The position numbers and the translations under genes are program-made. A stretch of 64,000 nt of DNA, from NCBI RefSeq assembly GCF_014205335.1, contig NZ_JACHNH010000001.1, forward strand, positions 2,288,501 to 2,352,500, in the 5' to 3' direction. The DNA comes from Amorphoplanes digitatis (GTDB lineage: Bacteria > Actinomycetota > Actinomycetes > Mycobacteriales > Micromonosporaceae). Below are positions 39,641 through 48,939 of the stretch, in pieces. Every line of letters starts with the position of its first letter. Within the stretch, counting starts at the first letter, position 1. The notes below the pieces were generated by a model that had not been told where the DNA came from, searched no databases, and saw nothing but the letters and a program-made list of their open reading frames with translations.

Positions 39641-40524
39641 CCGCCGTACTCGAAACGCCGCCCACGGTGGTGCAATCGCCGTCCGCCGCGCGGCGGGCCC
39701 GGCGGCAGAACCGGCTGGCCTGGATCGGCCGGCACAGCATCGCCATCGCCCTGGCCGTCATGTTCCTGACCCCGGTGGTCTACCTGGTGCTGATCTCGCT
39801 GATGACCAGCGAACAGGCACTGACCAGCGACTATTGGCCCAACTCCTGGCATCCCGAGAACTACGTGCGGGTCTTCGAGGTCACCCCGCTGCCGCGCTAC
39901 CTGCTCAACACCATGCTGTACGCGCTCACCGCCACCGCGTTCATGCTGCTGTCCAGCGTCCCGGCCGCGTACGCCCTGGCCAAGCTGCGCTTCCGCGGCC
40001 GCAACCTGCTCTTCCTGGTCATCATCTGCGTGATGATGCTGCCGCCGCAGGTGGTGACCGTCCCGCTGTACCTGATGTGGGCCCGGAACGGGCTCACCGG
40101 CTCGCTGTGGCCGCTGGTCATCCCGACGCTGTTCGGCGACGCCTTCGCCATCTTCCTGCTGCGCCAGTTCCTGCTCACGATTCCGCAGGAGTACCTGGAC
40201 GCGGCGAAGGTGGACGGCTGCGGCGAATGGCGGACCCTCATCCGGGTCGTGCTGCCTATGGCTCGCCCCGGCATCGCGGCCGCCGGGCTGTTCCAGTTCT
40301 TCTACTGCTGGAACGACTACTACGGCCCGCTGCTCTACACCAGCGAGAACGAGCAAGCATGGACCCTGTCGCTCGGGCTCGCATCGTTCCACAGTGTCCA
40401 TCACGTCGACTGGAACCTGGTCATCGCGGCCACCGTGCTGACCATGGCGCCGATCATCGTCGTGTTCTTCTTCGCCCAGCGCGCGTTCGTGCAGGGTGTC
40501 ACGCTCACGGGAGTCAAGGGATGA
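39637..40524 (+). CDS. csnG: Sugar ABC transporter permease (MalG type)
   Basis: A 295-residue permease with six predicted helices and the EAA loop (LDAAKVDGCGEWRTLIRVVL). The GTG start at 39637 lies in a GTGA overlap with csnF and has GGAGGA upstream. The C-terminus (FVQGVTLTGVKG) is characteristic of MalG-type sugar permeases. Partner of CsnF. Confidence 0.93.
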   Translation: MTAVLETPPTVVQSPSAARRARRQNRLAWIGRHSIAIALAVMFLTPVVYLVLISLMTSEQALTSDYWPNSWHPENYVRVFEVTPLPRYLLNTMLYALTATAFMLLSSVPAAYALAKLRFRGRNLLFLVIICVMMLPPQVVTVPLYLMWARNGLTGSLWPLVIPTLFGDAFAIFLLRQFLLTIPQEYLDAAKVDGCGEWRTLIRVVLPMARPGIAAAGLFQFFYCWNDYYGPLLYTSENEQAWTLSLGLASFHSVHHVDWNLVIAATVLTMAPIIVVFFFAQRAFVQGVTLTGVKG

Positions 40525-41786
40525 GGATCGCTGTCGTCGGCGGCGCATCGACGTACACGCCCGAGCTGGTTGACGGGTTCGCCCGGCTGCGCGACAGCGG
40601 GCTGCGGGTCGACGAGCTGGTGCTCATCGACCCCGCCGCGGAACGGTTGGAGATCGTCGCAGGGTTCGCGGCGCGCATCCTCGCCGCGTACGGCCACCCC
40701 GGCCGGGTCACCTGGACGACCGACCTGGACGCCGGGGTCACCGACGCCGACGCGGTGCTCATCCAGCTGCGGGTGGGCGGTCAGGCGGCCCGGATCAGCG
40801 ACGAGACGTTCCCGCTCGACTGCGGCTGCGTCGGGCAGGAGACCACGGGGGCGGGCGGGCTCGCCAAGGCTCTGCGTACGGTGCCGGTCGTCCTCGACGT
40901 CGCCGCGCGGATCCGGGAGCGGGCCCGCCCGGGCGCGTGGATCGTCGACTTCACCAACCCGGTCGGCATCGTCACCCGGGCGCTGCTCGATGCGGGCCAC
41001 CGCGCCGTCGGGCTGTGCAACGTGGCGATCGGCTTCCAGCGTCGCTTTGCCGGATACCTCGGTGTCGACCCGGCCGCGGTGGTGCTCGACCACGTCGGCC
41101 TCAACCACCTGACCTGGGAGCGGGCCGCGTACGTGGACGGCGTCGACCGGCTCCCCGAACTCCTCGACGCGCACCGCGCCGAGCTGGCCGCCGAGGTGGA
41201 GATCGACGAGCCGGTGCTGGCCGCGCTGGGCTGCGTCCCGTCGTACTACCTCTCCTACTACTACGGCCACGACCGCGTGGTGCGCGCCGCACGCGGCGCA
41301 TCGACCCGCGGCGCGCGGGTCGCGCAGATCGAGGCGAGGTTGCTGGACATGTACCGCGACCCGGCGCTGACCGCCAAGCCCGCCCTGCTCGGCGAGCGCG
41401 GCGGCGCGTACTACTCCGAGGCCGCGGTCGGGCTCATCGCCGCCCTGCACGGCCTGGACCAGGACGGGGTCCACTCGGTCAACGTCCGCAACGACGGCAC
41501 CCTGCCAAACCTGTCGGCCAACGCGGTCATCGAGGTCTCCGCCCGGGTCGGCACCGACGGCCCGGCACCGCTGCGGGTCCGGCCGGTCGCGCCCGACCAG
41601 GCCGGACTCATCGCCCACGTCTCCGGGTACGAGGAACTGGCGCTGGACGCGGCGCTGCGCGGCGGCCGGCACCGGGTGTACCGCGCCCTGCTCGCGAATC
41701 CCCTGGTGGGCCAGCACGACCTAGCCGACCGACTCACCGACAAGCTCCTCGCCGCCGGGGGCGAGCACCTGGCCTGGGCCCGATGA
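40521..41786 (+). CDS. csnH: GH4 family glycosidase (6-phospho-glycosidase type)
   Basis: A 421-residue cytosolic enzyme. The N-terminus binds NAD (MRIAVVGGASTYTPELVDGF). FTNPVGIVTRA and GLCNVAIGF give the region that holds Mn2+ in GH4, and VGLNHLTWERAAYVDG is the family signature. GH4 enzymes cleave glycosides by an unusual redox-elimination route needing NAD and a divalent metal. Here it probably splits imported (phosphorylated) glucosamine oligomers. ATGA overlaps on both sides couple it to csnG and csnK. Substrate inferred from the operon. Confidence 0.92.
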   Translation: MRIAVVGGASTYTPELVDGFARLRDSGLRVDELVLIDPAAERLEIVAGFAARILAAYGHPGRVTWTTDLDAGVTDADAVLIQLRVGGQAARISDETFPLDCGCVGQETTGAGGLAKALRTVPVVLDVAARIRERARPGAWIVDFTNPVGIVTRALLDAGHRAVGLCNVAIGFQRRFAGYLGVDPAAVVLDHVGLNHLTWERAAYVDGVDRLPELLDAHRAELAAEVEIDEPVLAALGCVPSYYLSYYYGHDRVVRAARGASTRGARVAQIEARLLDMYRDPALTAKPALLGERGGAYYSEAAVGLIAALHGLDQDGVHSVNVRNDGTLPNLSANAVIEVSARVGTDGPAPLRVRPVAPDQAGLIAHVSGYEELALDAALRGGRHRVYRALLANPLVGQHDLADRLTDKLLAAGGEHLAWAR

Positions 41787-42817
41787 CGGCACTGCTGCTC
41801 GCCGTCGACGGCGGCAACTCCAAGACGGACGTCGTGCTCGGCACCGCCGACGGGCGGGTGCTCGGCTTCGCCCGCGGCGGCACCTCGTCTCCCCACACGC
41901 TCGGCCTGCCCGGCGCCGTGCGGGTCCTCGACTCCCTGATCGCGCAGGCCCGAACCCGGGCCGGAGTGCCCGCCGGTACCCCGGTCGACCTGGCGGGCGT
42001 CTACGTGGCCGGGGCAGACCTGCCGATCGAGGTGGACCAGCTGCGGGCCGCGGCCGCCGACCGCGGCTGGGCCCGCCGGTACGTGGTCGACAACGACTGC
42101 TTCGCCCTGCTGCGGGCCGGCACCTCCAGCCCGGACGCTGTCGCCGTGGTGTGCGGCGCGGGCAACAACTGCGTGGGACGCTCCGCCGACGGCCGGACCA
42201 CCCGCTTCCCCTCCCTCGGACCGATCTCCGGCGACTGGGGTGGCGGACACGACCTCGCGGAGCACACCCTGCGGTACGCCGCCCGCGGCGAGGACGGACG
42301 GGGCGAGCCGACCGGGCTCACCGACGCCGTGGCCCGGCATTTCGGGCGACCCACGGTGCAGGGCGTCAGCATCGCCCTGCACTTCGGCGAGCTGCCACAC
42401 AGTGCGGTGTACGAGCTGACCCCGGTGCTGTTCGAGGTTGCCGCCGCGGGCGATCTTGTGGCGCTGCGGCTGGTGCGGCGGCAGGCCGACGAGATCCTCG
42501 CCCAGCACCGGGTCGCCGCGGCCCGCCTCGGCCTGACGGACGCGCCACATGCGCTCGTGTTGGGCGGCGGGGTGCTCCGGGCCCGGCACCCCGTGCTGCA
42601 CCAGCGCATCGTGGCGGGCGCCGCGACTCAGGCACCTCGGGCCGAGGTCGGCGTGGTGACCGACCCCCCGGTCGCCGGTGCCGCGCTGCTGGCACTGGAC
42701 GCCCTGACCGGCGGCCCGACCCCGGAGCGGATCGAGCACGCCGTCCGCGCCGCGGTACGCGACGCCGCGGGCCCGCTCCCGGCGGCGTCCGGGGTCTCCG
42801 AGCACGCGCTGCGGTGA
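41783..42817 (+). CDS. csnK: BadF/BadG/BcrA-type sugar kinase
   Basis: A 344-residue kinase of the actin-like ATPase fold related to N-acetylglucosamine kinase. Motifs: AVDGGNSKTDVVLG (phosphate loop), AVVCGAGNNCVG and VLGGGVLRARHP (adenosine loop). It would phosphorylate glucosamine or chito-oligosaccharides inside the cell, fitting the GH4 enzyme before it. Starts in an ATGA overlap and is the last gene of the operon. Confidence 0.9.
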   Translation: MTALLLAVDGGNSKTDVVLGTADGRVLGFARGGTSSPHTLGLPGAVRVLDSLIAQARTRAGVPAGTPVDLAGVYVAGADLPIEVDQLRAAAADRGWARRYVVDNDCFALLRAGTSSPDAVAVVCGAGNNCVGRSADGRTTRFPSLGPISGDWGGGHDLAEHTLRYAARGEDGRGEPTGLTDAVARHFGRPTVQGVSIALHFGELPHSAVYELTPVLFEVAAAGDLVALRLVRRQADEILAQHRVAAARLGLTDAPHALVLGGGVLRARHPVLHQRIVAGAATQAPRAEVGVVTDPPVAGAALLALDALTGGPTPERIEHAVRAAVRDAAGPLPAASGVSEHALR

Positions 42818-42828
42818 CCGGATCGGCG

Positions 42829-42860
42829 GGTGGCCCGGACATCGAACCGGGCCATCCACC
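42829..42860. terminator. Imperfect hairpin after the csn operon
   Basis: GGTGGCCCGG pairs with CCGGGCCATCCACC apart from a two-base AT bulge, with an 8-nt loop. It sits between csnK and the convergent GH5 pseudogene, 11 bp after the csnK stop. Confidence 0.55.
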
Positions 42861-42864
42861 GACC

Positions 42865-43530
42865 TCAGCCGGTCGGGAAGTCGTCGGCGGTGCGGTCGCG
42901 GTCGCGGACCCAGACGCCGGCGGGCTTGAGGCGGCTCGTGCCCGGGTACGGGCCGGCGCCGCACGTGCCGGCGGTGAAGACGGCGCCGGAGCGCAAGTCG
43001 TCGCTGTAGTTCCAGTTGGTCCAGCTGATCTTCTTGGTGGCCATCAGGTCCAGGTACGCCTGGGCCCGGGTGAAGTTGTTCGGGCCGTCGCCGGACGCCT
43101 GCTGGGTGCCGAACTCGGTGACGAACAACGGGATCCGGTCCGCCGCCCTGGACAGCGCGTCGAGCTAGCCGCTGCCGTGCGACGCGGCATAGAAGTGGAA
43201 CGTGTAGACGATGTTCGTGGCGTTGACCTGGTTGTCGACGACCTCGGTCTCGTCGGCGCCGTCAGAGACGCCGAGCGACGACCAGGCGCGGGCGCCGACG
43301 AGCACGACGGCCTCCGGGTCCTGCGCGCGGATGACCGGGATGATCTGCTCGGCGTAGCGCTTGATCGAGGGCCAGGAGACGCCGTTCGGTTCGTTCGCCA
43401 CCTCGTACAGGATGTTGGTCCTGGCAGCGTGCCGCTGGGCGACGGCGGTGAAGGAGGTGCGGGCCCGGGCGAGATTCACGTGGGGGTCGCCGGGGGTGAG
43501 CATGTGCCAGACCACGGTCGCGGCCCTCAC
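42865..43530 (-). pseudogene. GH5 cellulase-like gene, truncated and with an internal stop
   Basis: One frame runs through both halves. The upstream half reads VVWHMLTPGDPHVNL, NILYEVANEPNGVSW (the acid/base Glu in NEP) and NIVYTFHFYAASHG; a TAG at 43,165-43,167 stops it. The same frame continues LDALSRAADRIPLFVTEFG (nucleophile Glu) to a normal GH5 end (WVRDRDR). Homologues have a codon where the TAG stands, so this is a nonsense mutation. The N-terminal third, including any signal peptide, is missing beyond about 43,530. Unless the stop is read through, it is inactive. Confidence 0.85.
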
Positions 43531-43916
43531 CCGGGTGCTGCTGAACCGTCAGCCATAGTTCGTTGGCCCAAGAGACAAATGAGACCCACCCGCATCCGGA
43601 GAGGGAGCTCGACCAATACCTAGAGGCACATTCGGTCGCGGGGCAGGCCTGTGAGGCGGATTCGGCAAGCTCAGCGGCTTCCGGTCGGAAGCGTGGGATC
43701 CTGAGGCAGACCGGGCCTTACGCGCTGGGAGGCGCGACCAGACCGACGGCGCCCGAGTTGTACCGACCTCGGCCCGGACGTGAGTCACCGCTGTGACCAG
43801 CGGTACGCGAGAGGCTGACGGGATTCTTGCCGGCACCGCGCCGCCGCACCGTAACCGCGGCGGGTTGGCTGCAGGGGCAGATACCCGGCGATCGGCAGCT
43901 GTGGCGGGGGGCTGCG
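43531..43916. other. Intergenic, 386 bp, no gene
   Basis: Lies between the broken end of the GH5 remnant and the hybrid kinase. Frames are short and show no recognisable motif. It should contain the kinase promoter, but no clear box was seen. Confidence 0.5.
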
Positions 43917-45794
43917 ATGAGGGAATGGCGGTGGCGGCGCGGCTGGGTTTTGGCGGTCTCGGTGCTGCTGGTCATCGCCTGGGCGGTCGCGGACCTGGCG
44001 ACACCGTCGCAGTTGATGTTGTTCGGGGTGGTCGTGGTCGGGCCGGTGCTGGCGGCGGCGTCCGCGCGCCCCTGGTCGGTGGCCGCCGTCGGGGCCTTCG
44101 CGCTGCTGTTGGCGTGGGCCACCTCGTCATGGCAGGGGCTGTCCGGGAGCACCGACCAGGTGTTGCGGCTCTGGGTGATCGCCGGGATGAGCGTGCTGAG
44201 CATCGTCGTCGCCCACAATCAGCAGGTCCTGGAGCGCCGCGGCCACCGGGCGGCCGAGAACCTGTCGACGCTCGCCGGCTTCGTGCAGTCGACCGAGGAT
44301 GCGATCATCACCAGTGACCTGAACGGCACGATCACCAGCTGGAACGACAGTGCGACGCGCCTCTATGGCTGGACGGCGCCGGAGATGATCGGACGCAACA
44401 TCTCCATGCTGCTCACACCGCAGGGAGCAGCGCGGCTGCCGGTGAATCTGGCCCGGGTCGCCGAGGGCCATCCCGTCGGCATGCTGGAGACCCAACGGCT
44501 GTGCAAGGACGGCACCGTCCTCGACATCTCGTCGAGCGTCTCACCGGTGCGTGACGAGCACGGCACCGTGGTGGGTGTCGCCGGGATAGAGCGTGACATC
44601 ACCGCCCGCAAAAGCGCCGAACGGCAACGCCAGCAGATCCTCGAGCGTTCCGCCCGTGCGGAGCGCCTGGAGAGCCTCGGCCAGCTCGCCGGCGGTATCG
44701 CGCACGACTTCAACAACTTGCTCGCGATCAACCTCAACTATCTCGACTTCGCCCTCGAGCAGATCACCGACCCGGACGTGCGCAACGATCTCCTGCGTGT
44801 CCGCGGCAGCGCCGAACGCGCCCGGGACCTGACCCGGCAGCTGCTGCTCTTTGCCCGCAAGGAATCCGCCAACGCGGAACTCATCGACCTCAACGCGGTC
44901 ATCGAGGAGACCCGCGTCCTGCTCGGGCGCAGCATCGGCGCCCATATCGAACTGGTGGCGCATCTGGCCGAGGAGCCCGTCACCGTCTGGGCCGACCGCA
45001 GCCGCATGGAACAGATCCTGCTCAACCTTGTGATCAACGCCCGCGACGCGATGCCCGACGGCGGCGTCATCGCCATGGAAGCCGACCCGCTCGACGTCCC
45101 CGACGACCCGGCCCGGCAACCCCCGCTGCCCGCCGGCCCCTACGTCCGGCTCCGGGTCACCGACACCGGCACCGGCATCCCACCGGACGTCGCCGAACAC
45201 ATCTTCGAGCCCTTCTTCACCACCAAGGCCGAACAGCACGGCACCGGCCTAGGGCTGGCCACCGTGTACGGCATCGTCACCGACGCGGGCGGCTCCATCT
45301 CCCTCACGTCCGAGGTAGGGGTCGGCACTACCTTTCAGATCCTGCTGCCCCTGGCCACCTCAGACGAGCAGGCGCAAGCCGGTGCGACCGGGCCGTCGCC
45401 GCGCGGCGACGGCCGGCGCATCCTGCTGGTGGAGGACGACAGCGAGGTAGGCGAGGTCGCCGACCGTATCCTGGAACGCCACGGGTACCAGGTCACCATC
45501 GCCGGACACGGCCGCGAGGCCCTCGATCAACTCCACCGGCAGGCATTCGACCTACTGGCCACCGACGTCATCATGCCCGGGATGTCCGGCCCGCAACTCG
45601 TCGACGTGGTCCGCAGGGAGTACCCGACGCTGCCGGTACTGCTGATCTCCGGCTACACCGAGGACATAGCCAACGTGCACCGGCTACGCGCCGCCGGCAT
45701 TCCGATGATCCACAAGCCGTTCACGGCCGAGGAACTGCTGCACGCCGTCTACCGGGGGGCCACCGACGCCAAAACCCAATCCGCCCACCACTGA
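43917..45794 (+). CDS. Hybrid sensor histidine kinase-response regulator
   Basis: A 625-residue protein. Two or three N-terminal membrane helices (residues of about 8-110) are followed by a PAS domain (about 125-245), a HisKA domain with phospho-His263 in GGIAHDFNN, a HATPase domain (NLVINARDAMPDGG, DTGTGIPP, GTGLGLATVYG) and a C-terminal receiver with Asp550 in ATDVIMPGMSG and Lys in HKPFT. HDFNN-type kinases of this layout relay phosphate internally from His to Asp. The start at 43917 follows a G-rich site; an upstream in-frame ATG at 43827 lacks one. No output partner is adjacent. Confidence 0.92.
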   Translation: MREWRWRRGWVLAVSVLLVIAWAVADLATPSQLMLFGVVVVGPVLAAASARPWSVAAVGAFALLLAWATSSWQGLSGSTDQVLRLWVIAGMSVLSIVVAHNQQVLERRGHRAAENLSTLAGFVQSTEDAIITSDLNGTITSWNDSATRLYGWTAPEMIGRNISMLLTPQGAARLPVNLARVAEGHPVGMLETQRLCKDGTVLDISSSVSPVRDEHGTVVGVAGIERDITARKSAERQRQQILERSARAERLESLGQLAGGIAHDFNNLLAINLNYLDFALEQITDPDVRNDLLRVRGSAERARDLTRQLLLFARKESANAELIDLNAVIEETRVLLGRSIGAHIELVAHLAEEPVTVWADRSRMEQILLNLVINARDAMPDGGVIAMEADPLDVPDDPARQPPLPAGPYVRLRVTDTGTGIPPDVAEHIFEPFFTTKAEQHGTGLGLATVYGIVTDAGGSISLTSEVGVGTTFQILLPLATSDEQAQAGATGPSPRGDGRRILLVEDDSEVGEVADRILERHGYQVTIAGHGREALDQLHRQAFDLLATDVIMPGMSGPQLVDVVRREYPTLPVLLISGYTEDIANVHRLRAAGIPMIHKPFTAEELLHAVYRGATDAKTQSAHH

Positions 45795-45871
45795 GCGGGG
45801 AGGGTCGAGCGAACGCTCGTGCGGCTGGGCAGGCTCCCGGGTGTAGGGCCCGGTGGCGGCGTCCTACCGAT

Positions 45872-46102
45872 TCACGCCGCGGTGGCGGACTGCTGGCGTG
45901 ACGTGGCCGGCTCGGTGGCGAAGTCTGCGCGGGTCCGGGCCACCCGGGAGCGGATCGTGCCGACCGGGCAGTCGCATACCTCGACGGCCTCGGCGTACGA
46001 CAATCCGAGGACTTGGGTGGCCACGAACGCCTCTCGCCGCTCCGGTGCGAGTGTGTCGATCAGTACCCGCAGGATCGTGCTGTCGTCGTGGCGATGCTCG
46101 AG
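45872..46102 (-). pseudogene. ECF sigma factor, region 4 remnant
   Basis: Reverse-strand codons from 46102 read LEHRHDDSTILRVLIDTLAP, ERREAFVATQVLGLSYAEAV and CPVGTIRSRVARTRADF to a TGA at 45872. This is the sigma-70 region 4 helix-turn-helix that binds the -35 box. Region 2, which melts the -10, is missing, and the DNA beyond 46,102 is taken by the leader and start of the oppositely oriented PP2C gene. No start codon with a ribosome site is visible. A truncated sigma factor; an expressed fragment cannot be excluded. Confidence 0.75.
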
Positions 46103-46278
46103 CGTGGTGGGAATGGGAAGCGCGGTTGGTCGAGGCCGTGGTTGGGGTCAGAATGGCCCCGTGGATATCGACGTGGCGGGCAGGCTCGCTGCCGAGCGCG
46201 GCGTTGCGGGAGGCGGCCGCGGTTGGACGGGTTGTGGGCGTGTCTCGATCGCGGGTTTCGCCTGGTTCGGAGGCGAGC

Positions 46279-47703
46279 GTGGATGCCGCCCTCGTTTTCC
46301 CACCGCCGTGTCGCCGGTCAGCCGTCGCGGTGAGTAGGGCGACGGATTCGAGACACCGTGAGCCGGCGTCGGTGCCGGACGCGGTGTTTGATCCCGCGCG
46401 GCTTGCCGCGGTGCGGCGCACGGGGCTGCTCGACACGGGTCCGGATGAGCCGTTCGATCGTCTGGCCCGGCTCGCGGCGACACTGCTGGGTACACCTTTC
46501 GCGTTCGTGACGGTCGTCGACGACACCCGATCGTTCTGGAAGAGTTGCGTCGGCATCGACAGCTCCGATCCGGCGGCGCGGCAGCACACGGTGGAGCAGT
46601 CGTTCTGCCAGTACGTGATCGACGCCGACGCCGAGTTGATCGTCTCGGACGCGGCTGCTGATGAGCGCACCCGGTACAACCCGTCGATCGAGTTGATGGG
46701 TGTCGCCGCGTGGGCGGGATTTCCGGTGCGTTCGCCGGACGGGCACGTGCTGGGAACGTTCTGCGCGATCGATACGGTCGTGCGGGACTGGACACCCCAC
46801 GACATCGAGATCCTGCATACGCTCTCGCACGCCGCGTCCGGGGAGATCGCGCTGCGCGATGCGCTGAAGGAGGCGAACGCGGCGACCGGGCGCGCCGAGG
46901 CGGCGACGAGCCTGGCGCAAGCAGCAGCAGGGCGGGCCGAGAGCGCTCTTGAACAGGCGGCGCTGCTGGCGCACACGTTGCAGGAGAGCCTGCTCCCGGA
47001 TCGGCTACCGCCGATCCCCGGAGTCCAGGTCGCGGCCCGGTACCGCCGTGGCGCGGGCGGCGGCGAAGTCCTCGGTGACTTCTACGACGTGTTCCCGTCC
47101 ACCAAGGGCCGGTGGGGCGCCGTCGTCGGCGACGTGTCCGGCAAAGGCCCGAAGGCCGCGAAGACCACGGCACTGGCCCGGTACACGCTGCGTGCCGCGG
47201 CGGTACGCTGCTCGACCGCCAGCCGCAACCTCTCCACCCTCAACACCGCACTGCTGGAGTGGTACAGCGACGACAGTCAGTACCTGACTGCCGTCTACGC
47301 CACCGTCCGCCCGACCGAGATCGGCGTGCACGTGCAGGTCAGCTGCGGCGGTCACGACCCGGCTCTGGTCCGCCGGGCCGACGGCCGGGTCGAAACCGTC
47401 GGCCGGCACGGGCTGATCCTCGGCTGGCAGACCACACCCCGGCTCCGGGATCAACGCACCGTGCTGCACCCCGGCGACAGCCTGCTGCTCTACACCGACG
47501 GCGTCACCGAGGCCCGCCGCCCTGGCGACCGGGAGATGTTCGGTATCGATCGGCTGCATCAGTTGCTCGCCGAAACGCCTGCGGACAGCGCCGACGGCCT
47601 GGCTGCCGCGGTCGAGGCCGCCGTGCTGCATTTCAGTGGCCAGCGCACCAGCGATGACACCGCGATCCTCGCCCTGTACGTCGCGGGAGGTCACCGCAAC
47701 TGA
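46279..47703 (+). CDS. GAF-PP2C (RsbU/SpoIIE-type) serine phosphatase
   Basis: A 474-residue protein. A GAF domain (about residues 50-195: FAFVTVVDDTRSFWKSCVG, GFPVRSPDG) is followed by an Ala-rich coiled-coil linker (about 200-245) and a PP2C phosphatase (GEVLGDFYDVF, GDVSGKGPKAAKTTALARY, LLLYTDGVTEA, SDDTAILAL) with its metal-binding Asp residues. Such enzymes dephosphorylate anti-anti-sigma factors in partner-switching. The start is GTG 46279 with GGAGG 5 nt upstream; a GTG at 46330 has none. The RsbW-like gene follows 159 bp later. Confidence 0.88.
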   Translation: MDAALVFPPPCRRSAVAVSRATDSRHREPASVPDAVFDPARLAAVRRTGLLDTGPDEPFDRLARLAATLLGTPFAFVTVVDDTRSFWKSCVGIDSSDPAARQHTVEQSFCQYVIDADAELIVSDAAADERTRYNPSIELMGVAAWAGFPVRSPDGHVLGTFCAIDTVVRDWTPHDIEILHTLSHAASGEIALRDALKEANAATGRAEAATSLAQAAAGRAESALEQAALLAHTLQESLLPDRLPPIPGVQVAARYRRGAGGGEVLGDFYDVFPSTKGRWGAVVGDVSGKGPKAAKTTALARYTLRAAAVRCSTASRNLSTLNTALLEWYSDDSQYLTAVYATVRPTEIGVHVQVSCGGHDPALVRRADGRVETVGRHGLILGWQTTPRLRDQRTVLHPGDSLLLYTDGVTEARRPGDREMFGIDRLHQLLAETPADSADGLAAAVEAAVLHFSGQRTSDDTAILALYVAGGHRN

Positions 47704-47862
47704 CCATGCGCGGCGGGCCCCGAGAACCGCACGCCGATCGCCTTGGACAGCTCGTCACTGATGACTGGAAGGAGGGCTTCCTGGCGACACGCCGAGCGCC
47801 GGGGAACATATCCGCTATGCAAAGTGCACATGAAGCTGAAGGTCAGGGGGCATGCGCCTGAC

Positions 47863-48303
47863 ATGGTTGTTCTCCGCAACGCTCACCCGCCCCATTTCGG
47901 TGTGGAGATCGAATGCTGGACCCTCGACCGGCCGACACAACTGAGCGCGCTCCGCGGCGCGCTGCGCACCGCTGTCGTGGGAATCCCCGCCGCGCACCTC
48001 AGCGACCACGTCACGATGTCGGAGAACATCGTGTTTGTCGCCACGGAGTTGACTTCCAACGCTCTCAAACACGGTGCGCCGCCCGCGATCGTGCGGCTCT
48101 CCCGCTCCGACACGCACCTGGTCCTCGACGTCGCCGACCACGATCCCTCGACCGAACCCGAGTACGCGGCGCACCGGCCCGCGGGTACCGGCGGACTCGG
48201 CCTTCGGCTGGTCGTGCGCATGGCCACCGACCTCGGCTGGTACCGCGCCGGGACAACCAAGCACGTCTGGGCCGGGTTCTCCCTCGCACACCGAACCAGC
48301 TGA
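47863..48303 (+). CDS. RsbW-like ATP-binding protein (anti-sigma kinase family)
   Basis: A 146-residue GHKL ATPase with N-box ENIVFVATELTSNALKHG, G1 region DVADHDPS and lid GTGGLGLRLV, the size and pattern of HATPase_c_2 proteins that bind sigma factors or phosphorylate anti-anti-sigma factors. The start is uncertain: ATG 47863 gives the usual family length but its AGGGGG is 12 nt away; ATG 47830 is also in frame. With the upstream PP2C gene it makes a plausible switch pair, but no STAS-domain partner is present. Confidence 0.82.
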   Translation: MVVLRNAHPPHFGVEIECWTLDRPTQLSALRGALRTAVVGIPAAHLSDHVTMSENIVFVATELTSNALKHGAPPAIVRLSRSDTHLVLDVADHDPSTEPEYAAHRPAGTGGLGLRLVVRMATDLGWYRAGTTKHVWAGFSLAHRTS

Positions 48304-48827
48304 CCGGCCTGCCGCCCACCGCCACGAGCAAGGTTCCCGAAAGCCCGGACCGCATCGATGCCGCACTCTCCGCAGCGCTCAGTCACGAGTGCCGAGCGGA
48401 CGCCGTCGCGGGTGGAAGGGAGAAGCCGAAGTGCCCATACAGGGCCCGGTCGATCCGCTGAAACCGGTGTCCACAGTCAGTGGACGTGGTCGCCCCCCTC
48501 GGCTGTGGACACAGCGGTCGCCGGCCTACGTCCGGGTGAGGGTGCGCCGGTCGCCGAGTGAGCGCGAACACGGCGAGCCCGCGGCGACCGAAGGGCATTG
48601 TGCCCTGGGGCGTTGACCTCCAGCCACTACGCGCTGGTGTCGACCCGTTCGTGCGCCGGCCGCGTCAAGCGTCGGGTGGCCATGGCGCGGGTTGAGCGAA
48701 AGACGGAGGTATTCCTCGGAAGATGGCGCCCGCAGCCGATGAGGATAGTGAACGACAACCCCATCAAGGGGTCAGCAGGGAATGGGACGGGGTGGTTGAT
48801 GGATTACCACGGTGAACTTAAGCCGAG
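48304..48827. other. Intergenic, about 520 bp, no convincing gene
   Basis: A frame from 48,598 could encode about 100 residues but has no ribosome site and no known motif. The stretch separates the RsbW-like gene from the convergent hypothetical gene. Confidence 0.4.
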
Positions 48828-48892
48828 CCCGCCCCTGTACGGATGCGGCACCTGCACGTTCGCAGGCGATATCCGTCTCCTCCAGGGGCGGG
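48828..48892. terminator. Three-tier nested hairpin
   Basis: Three nested inverted repeats: CCCGCCCCTG/CAGGGGCGGG (48,828-48,837 with 48,883-48,892), ACGGAT/ATCCGT (48,839 with 48,871) and CCTGC/GCAGG (48,851 with 48,862). It starts 47 bp after the stop of the - strand hypothetical gene, so it may be its terminator. It is longer and more ordered than the other terminators here. Confidence 0.5.
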
Positions 48893-48939
48893 CCTCGGTG
48901 CGTTAGGGCCAGCGCAACGTGCGGTAGCCGGCTCCTCCC

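Noticed and set aside
48598..48906. Frame for a 102-residue protein
   Set aside because: No ribosome site or motif, and its end overlaps the nested hairpin.
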